Source of the DNA: Mercurialis annua
Taxonomy: Eukaryota; Streptophyta; Magnoliopsida; Malpighiales; Euphorbiaceae
Direction: 5' to 3'
DNA length: 64,000 nt
Assembly (NCBI RefSeq): GCF_937616625.2
Contig: NC_065574.1
Location: 6,202,501-6,266,500 of the forward strand
Shown here: piece after piece, positions 58,400 to 64,000 of the stretch
Position numbering within the stretch: the first letter of the stretch is position 1
How the letters are laid out: every line of letters begins with the position of its first letter
The notes under the pieces: generated by a model
The model's input: the letters and a program-made list of their open reading frames with translations, nothing else
Databases searched by the model: none
Told to the model about the DNA's origin: nothing
Position numbers and translations under genes: made by a program

Positions 58400-61300
58400 A
58401 TGGCTTCACTTCTGCTTCAAAATTCACTTATTTCTTCCTTCACACAAAAGCCCACCGCTCTTTTCTCCTTTAACAGTACTAATCAATTCAAAGTCTCCTT
58501 CTCTCTCAGTCAATCGAGTGATGAATCTGCACAAAACCCACCTGAAAAAACCACTCCTGAACCGCTAAAGCTCGCTTTCGAGAAAGCTAAAGCATATAAG
58601 AAGTCGATCGAAGAGACCAAGAAAACGAAACTCGAAGAGAACCCAGTTGAGGGTTCTGCTGAGGATAGTGGCTATGACAAGGTTAAGGCTGCTTTGGAGA
58701 AAGCTAAGGAATACCGGAAGAATAAAGGACTTGGTGGAGGTGAAAAGGGTGCTGCAGGAAGTGTATTAGATTCAGGTATTTTTTTTTGGCAAATTGGGTA
58801 AGAGTTGTGTTCAAAATTAGGAATTCAATGTTTTAGGTGATGGGATGTAAATGTTCCATGAATATTATATTTGGTGATTGAAATAACTGAATTGCTTGGT
58901 GGTAATTGGACAAAACTTGATTGTTTTTGCTGTTGATCATTTTTTGGCTAAATGTGGTTTAATTTTCTTGAAGGGTATGTTTGGTTCATGAAATTGGAAT
59001 AGCAATTCCGTATAGAGTAGCTCTTCTTTACTTTGGATCATAACTATTCCGTTTCTTATGGCATAACTATTCCATTTTATGAACCATTTATAGCCCAGAG
59101 ATTTTAATGCATACAAGAAAATTAGAATGTTCGATTTTACGAATTAAAGGCAATGTTAATGCATATATAGCAACGGAAGTCATTAGGAATTTTTTGGTTC
59201 TAATGACCAAAGATTGGAGAAACTTTGAGGCTACGTTTGGTTCATGTAACAGGTCCTAAATAGAACAACTATTCCGCATAGAATAATTTTCTTTATTTTG
59301 GTACATAGAATAGTAACTTTATGGAATTGTTATTCTGTGATTTTGTGAAATAATTACTCTCTCAAAAAGTAAAAATGTAAAGAATGACTATTTCATTTGC
59401 TATGAAATAGCTATTTAATTCCATGCTATTCCATTCCATGAACCAAATATAGCCTAAATTTTCTTAATGGGAATGAATGCGATATGAAATGCCAGAACGA
59501 AAAAAATCAAAAGCACTTCATTGTCAAATTGAAGGCATATATACTTTTAACTGAATATATGCTATATGAACTTGTTTTAGGATTAAAAGGAAACAATGGT
59601 GGTAACTTACAAAGTGGCATAGGGGAGAAAAGTGCCGGTTCAAAAGAGAAGTTTTCAGTTTCAAGCATCGATTTCATGGGACTCAACTTCGCGGATAAAA
59701 AATCGGGCAGAGGATTACCAGCTGGTTTGGTTCCATTGGTTGATCCTTTTCAAGGAGGGGATGTGCCGGAAGTGGAGATAATTGTTGGAGACAATAGCAA
59801 GTTTAGGGACAAAACAGTGTCAATGCCTAAGCCGAGTCAAGATGATAGTTTGGATGTGTACAAGCCTAAGGTTTCGACATGGGGTGTCTTTCCTAGACCT
59901 GGAAACATTTCTAAGACAGTATGCTTATCTATTTTTTATTTTTGAGAATCTTCATTTCATAAATTTTATGTGAATGAGAACTCTTAAAAGTAAGCAGTTT
60001 CCTTGTTTGAGTTTTAGTTTGGTGGAGGAAGAACCATTCGTCCCGGGGATGTTCTTGAAACAGCTGAAGAACGAGCTGCCAAAAATGACCGCACGAAGCA
60101 ATTACTTGCTGCCTATAAGAAGAAAATGGGCATATCTATTGATCCAAAGCTAAAATTAGAGTGTGATGAGGTACTCTCTTTTTTTTTAAGTAAAACTCTA
60201 TCGTGTATATGCCATGATTCCATAGGCTAGCTCCAAGTCTCCCAATTGACGAGAAAGAGTAAAGAGAAATTGGATAAGTTTAATTGGTATTAAAGTCAGC
60301 CCGAGTCTAAAGTTAAGTCGTATTCCAATATTAACAGCTGTTTAATGCTTAGATACCACGAGTCTGTAAATCTCAGGAGTGAGGTACTTTCGTACTTCTT
60401 AGTACTGATTGTTTAGTTTCCAAATGTGTGGCTTGAGGTGGATGCTCCACCTTCAATGCATCTATATCAAAGCATAGGATAATTCTTGTTGGTGCAATGT
60501 TTTTTTTTTCTCCCTTCTTTAAATTTTGACTCCCATGATTGCGAATGTAAATCAAATGGCACACATAAATATTGCTGACAACACTCGGAATAAGTTAGTT
60601 TTCTGCAGCCGTAGATTTGTGAGGAATTGAACCATCTACTAGAGTATACTTGTATATATATCCCTAATTCAAGTAATTGTGATTCAAAGGCATTCAAGAA
60701 CGGTGACTCATTGATGGATTCTGGAAAGCTTAAAGAAGCAATGCCATATTTCCAAACGGTTATGGATAAGTTGCCATTTCAGGTATTTTTCAGCTTCCTT
60801 ATACATATTATTTCGCTTTTATCTGAGAATGTAAGTTCATTGACGCAATTGTGTGAAGCACGTAGCAGCATACAAATTAGTCTATTAGTTGTTTTTGATA
60901 TTTTGGTTGCAGAGGACAACTGAAGACTTGTTCTTGTCATTCTGAGATTCATTAACATACTATATTTGTTTCTGCAGAGTGAGCTGCATGGATTAGCTGC
61001 TCTGCAGTGGTCTATCTGTCAAGATTCAATTAGCAGGTAAAGTACATCGATCCACAGCGGAATTTAGATCTCTAACAAATTCGCAGTTCTGTTAAATATA
61101 GACTAGTTATGTTCTGCACAGATCAAAGGCATGTGTTTCTGATCGATGTATTTGCTGATATACTACTAAATTCAAGCTAGAAAATTGCATTTTTATGCCT
61201 CTTTGTCCTGTTGGAAAATTTAATATATTTGTTTCTTTGATGATATGTAATAAAAAGTCTGGCTGACGGGAGAAAAGAGGCTCAATCCATGTACGAGAAA

Positions 61301-61688
61301 CTTCAGTCTCATCCGAATGCTAAAGTGAGCAAGAAAGCAAGACAGTTTTTGTTCAGTTTTCAGGTAAAAACATGAAAATAAGGAGGCTATGATATTTATG
61401 CATTTTGAACACCTAAAAGAGTTGATACACAATCACTTTTATGTGTGATAATAGGCCATGGAAATGATGAAGGTTAGAGGTTCTGATTTCATACCGAACA
61501 GCACAGACTACCAGGACTATTTCGAGGCGTTCGTTGAAAAGAAAACCAACTATCTTGTAGGAGAGGCCGAAAGCGCAGAAGGTGCAGTACCGAGTTTACC
61601 GACTCAAGCACTCCCTTACATGTTTTTTCTAGTTTCTCCCATATTTTTAATCTTGTTCATGGCAATTTCTAAAGGAAATATAAATTAG
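58400..61688 (+). CDS. Unrecognised, probably plastid-targeted membrane-anchored protein
   Basis: A 452-residue protein from seven exons: 58400-58775, 59581-59918, 60018-60170, 60690-60782, 60978-61036, 61258-61363 and 61455-61688 (1359 nt, in frame). The N terminus MASLLLQNSLISSFTQKPTA is serine-rich and hydroxylated without acids, like a chloroplast transit peptide. Next come two charged repeats (LAFEKAKAYKKSIEETKKTK and KAALEKAKEYRKNKG), a central part with STWGVFPRPGNISKTFGGGR and RPGDVLETAEERAAK, and a helical section (GDSLMDSGKLKEAMPYFQTV) that could be a single TPR-like hairpin. Near the C terminus ALPYMFFLVSPIFLILFMAI is one membrane segment. I do not recognise a function; thylakoid or envelope location is inferred. 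Intron 1 holds two related MITEs. Confidence 0.8.
58973..59095. mobile_element. MITE (ggttcatg family), first copy in intron 1
   Basis: The left end gggtatgtttggttcatgaa and the right end on the other strand gggctataaatggttcataa pair, with internal ggaatagcaattccg and tggaatagttatgcc. About 120 bases. Confidence 0.6.
59228..59454. mobile_element. MITE (ggttcatg family), second copy in intron 1
   Basis: The left end ggctacgtttggttcatgta faces, on the other strand, ggctatatttggttcatgga. Internal words such as ctattccgcatagaataa and attccatgctattcc repeat the first copy. A third, partial copy lies in the SRP54-like gene. Confidence 0.65.
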
Positions 61689-62985
61689 AAATACCAAGAC
61701 TTCCAATTAGGATTTTTCTAAAGGAGTTATACATCAAAATGTATACGCACATAATTAGGTTGTTTCTTTGTAATATTGGTTGTTAATAATTTATAGTCTT
61801 ATCTTATTTTATTTTTGTATGCATGTCCAACATGTCATTGTGATCTTATCTAATAAATTGCAAAATAATTCACCAATAATCTCTTTGGTGATTATCATTG
61901 GCTCATATATAATATAAATAATGATCAAAGGGTTATTTCAGTTTTTAAACTTGTACATCAAGGATAGTTAACTCACATTTAGATATTTCAGTCAATTGAG
62001 AACAAATTCTTTATTTTAAGCTAATTACAAATAAAATTATACAATAGGGACCAAATTGCTCAAATTTTATCCCTAAATGGTCTAATATAGACAATATAGT
62101 CCTTAATTGACCTTTAAAATAAACAATATTGTCCTTAATCGATTAAAATAAATACTTGTGAGTTAATTGAGTCCGATGCATAAATCTAAAATTTACAATG
62201 TTCTATAAATAATGGTTAGATCTGCATACGTTAGGTAACGCCTAACATTTTGCAGATGAATCCAGAATTTCTCATATTCCTCTATCAATTAACATCTCGA
62301 GATCCCTTCGGAATTGGAAGTATTGTGGGGGGTTTTTGCCACTGAATTTAAAAAAATTAATTATGATGCTGGAACAAATCAAGTTTACAATTGCTGGAGT
62401 GGCAAAAAGACCATATTGGATTGGGCTTTTTATATGTTTTACGGGTTTTTTCAGCCCAATATCTTTTATACGGGCCAAACAATTTCTTTACTTTTCATAC
62501 CGGGTTTTATTACTTTGTTGACCTAGAATTTTAAATTCTTCTCTTTTTTACGAACTTCCTTCTCTTAACTCTGAATTGGCGGTTTCTTTTTCTTTTTTCT
62601 CTGAAAATAGCGGTTTCTTTTCTTCTTCTCCACACGATTTCTTCTTCTGATAGTCGTCGCTCTTCATCAAGTCTCAGTGCCGCTCCACTGCCGCCTTCGT
62701 TGTGCCGCCGCCGTTTTTTTATTTTTGTGTTTTCTTTTTCAGATGTGAACCGGAGTTATTGTCGGAAGGAATAATAGATATCAGAAGTTTTTAACGATTT
62801 TAAAAAGTTTTTTAAAGGCATATGATCCGATTTTGAAACGAAAAAATTCACCATTCTTCTTATTCTTCTTTTTCATTTTCAGATCTAGAAATTGTTTTAT
62901 TAACTGTTTTTAAGTCACAGTAATTCTTTTACCATTAAACATGTGTAAAGATTATCTTTAAGGAATGTAATAATAATTTTCATTT
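61689..62985. other. Gap after plastid-protein gene
   Basis: 3' flank, then AT-rich DNA. Near 61926-62160 there is a possible MITE end (aaagggttatttcagttttt). At 62560-62720 a pyrimidine-rich stretch with cgccgccg words resembles a plant 5' leader, but no gene model follows inside the window. Confidence 0.45.
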
Positions 62986-64000
62986 ATGTAATGAAAATAT
63001 GTTATTTCTGCAGTTTTACTATGTTTGGTTATATTTCTGCGTTTTTTTAATTCTGCAGCACGATTTGTTGATGATGGTAGATTGATAAAATTATTGTAAT
63101 GTTTCAGTGTTGTTGATTTTATGTTAATTTTATGTTGATAATCGGTTGATATTTATTGATTTTAACATTGACAAATAAGATAATGGTGTCCGTGAAATAA
63201 ACTAAAAAAATAAAAATTTAACTGAGACTAGATAATGATATGTTAGCATTGGGAAAGAAGACAAATAAAGATGTTGAATTATTATAATGTTACAATGTTG
63301 GAATTGTGTTGATTTTCGGTTAATATTTTGTTGATTTTAACATTGGTGAAAAAACAATAATGATATTGAATTATTATAATGTTATAATGTTGATCTTGTG
63401 TTGATCTTGTGTTGATGTTATGTTGATATCAACATATGTAATAAACTAACTGATTCAAATTTTTCAATCTTTTTTATACTAATTTTTATTTTTTCAACAT
63501 TTTTTCAATTTAATTTCAATTTTTTTATTTTATTTTCACATATAATGTGTTTTTTTTCGTTGATGATAAAATCAACTAAATATCAACATAATATTAACGC
63601 AATATCAACATAAGATTAACATTGTAACACCATAATAATTTAACATCATTTTTTTCTTTTTCACAAATGCTAAAATTAACAAAATATCAACCGAAAATTA
63701 ACACAATGTCAACACTATATCATTACAATAATTCAACTTCGTTATTTGTCTTCTTCTATGATGATACCATATCATTATCTAGTCTCAATCTAATTTAATT
63801 TAATTTTTTAGTTTATTTCACAGACAATATTATTTTATTTGCCAATGTTAAAATAAAAAATCAGTTGATAGCAACATAATATCAACATAAAGTCAACATA
63901 AAATCAAAAACACTGTGATATTACAATAATTCAGCAATCAATCATCATCAACAAATCGTTCTGCAGAATTAAAAAAAACGCAGAAACACAAGAAAAATGC
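62985..64000. repeat. Large foldback (inverted repeat) element, cut by the window edge
   Basis: The sequence from about 63000 to 63450 pairs with the reverse complement of about 63520 to 64000. Examples: tttctgcgtttttttaattc then tgcag at 63037-63061 against the mirrored 63961-63985; gatttgttgatgatg against catcatcaacaaatc; and gagactagataatgatatg against catatcattatctagtctc. Each arm is itself built of repeated ttgatattatgttgat words. The arms reach the right edge, so the element continues beyond the window. No coding region. Confidence 0.8.

Noticed and set aside
1..64000. CRISPR arrays, bacterial operons, rRNA genes or intact tRNA genes
   Set aside because: None seen; the only tRNA-like sequence is the SINE at 13.1 kb, and the gene structure is plainly eukaryotic.

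Overview
The window is nuclear DNA from an AT-rich eudicot plant. The genes have many short GT-AG introns, and the families are plant ones (plant annexins, a PPR-DYW editing factor, a CSC1/OSCA channel, a UND/ARM protein of the SAUL1 type). Promoters carry telo-box and TGGGCC motifs, and the gaps are full of MITEs, SINE, LINE and LTR relics. The species cannot be named from the sequence. I assembled twelve gene models exon by exon; nearly all keep frame through every junction and end at family-typical lengths.

Layout. 1.5-3.4 kb: annexin D8-like (+). 4.3-7.0 kb: annexin D4-like (-). 7.1-14 kb: gene-free, with a nested tandem duplication of the D4 upstream region loaded with MITEs, plus a SINE. 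14.1-16.6 kb: annexin D3-like (+) with an in-frame TGA in exon 1. 17.1-19.6 kb: intronless PPR-DYW gene (+). 20.1-21.3 kb: LTR and LINE debris. 21.4-22.3 kb: partial second annexin D3 (exons 3-5 only). 23.1-26.6 kb: CSC1/OSCA-like channel (-). 28.8-31.6 kb: ARM-repeat protein of the PUB43/44 (SAUL1) family without a U-box (+). 33.2-36.0 kb: IMP4 (+). 36.9-39.6 kb: strongly diverged SRP54 paralog (-). 40.6-49.1 kb: Aquarius spliceosomal helicase (-). 50.5-52.0 kb: D-type-like cyclin (-). 52.9-53.3 kb: duplicated 5' end of Aquarius. 53.6-54.8 kb: ABA2-like short-chain dehydrogenase (+). 55.2-57.6 kb: LTR-like and LINE relics. 58.4-61.7 kb: unrecognised, probably plastid-targeted protein (+). 63-64 kb: large foldback repeat running off the right edge.

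How it fits together. There is no operon-like logic. The annexin D8/D4/D3 cluster is an old tandem family. From memory, annexin 4, annexin 3 and the Aquarius gene are neighbours on Arabidopsis chromosome 2, so this looks like conserved synteny loosened by insertions. The most informative evolutionary story is an ancient tandem duplication of an [annexin D3 + CSC1] block. One copy kept annexin D3 (now with a stop codon) and reduced CSC1 to a fossil of exon 3. The other kept CSC1 and lost annexin D3 exons 1-2.

I see no clear undescribed molecular system. The strongest candidates for something new are the diverged SRP54 paralog, the U-box-less SAUL1 relative, the Aquarius 5' fragment sitting head-to-head with the ABA2-like gene, and the foldback element at the right edge.
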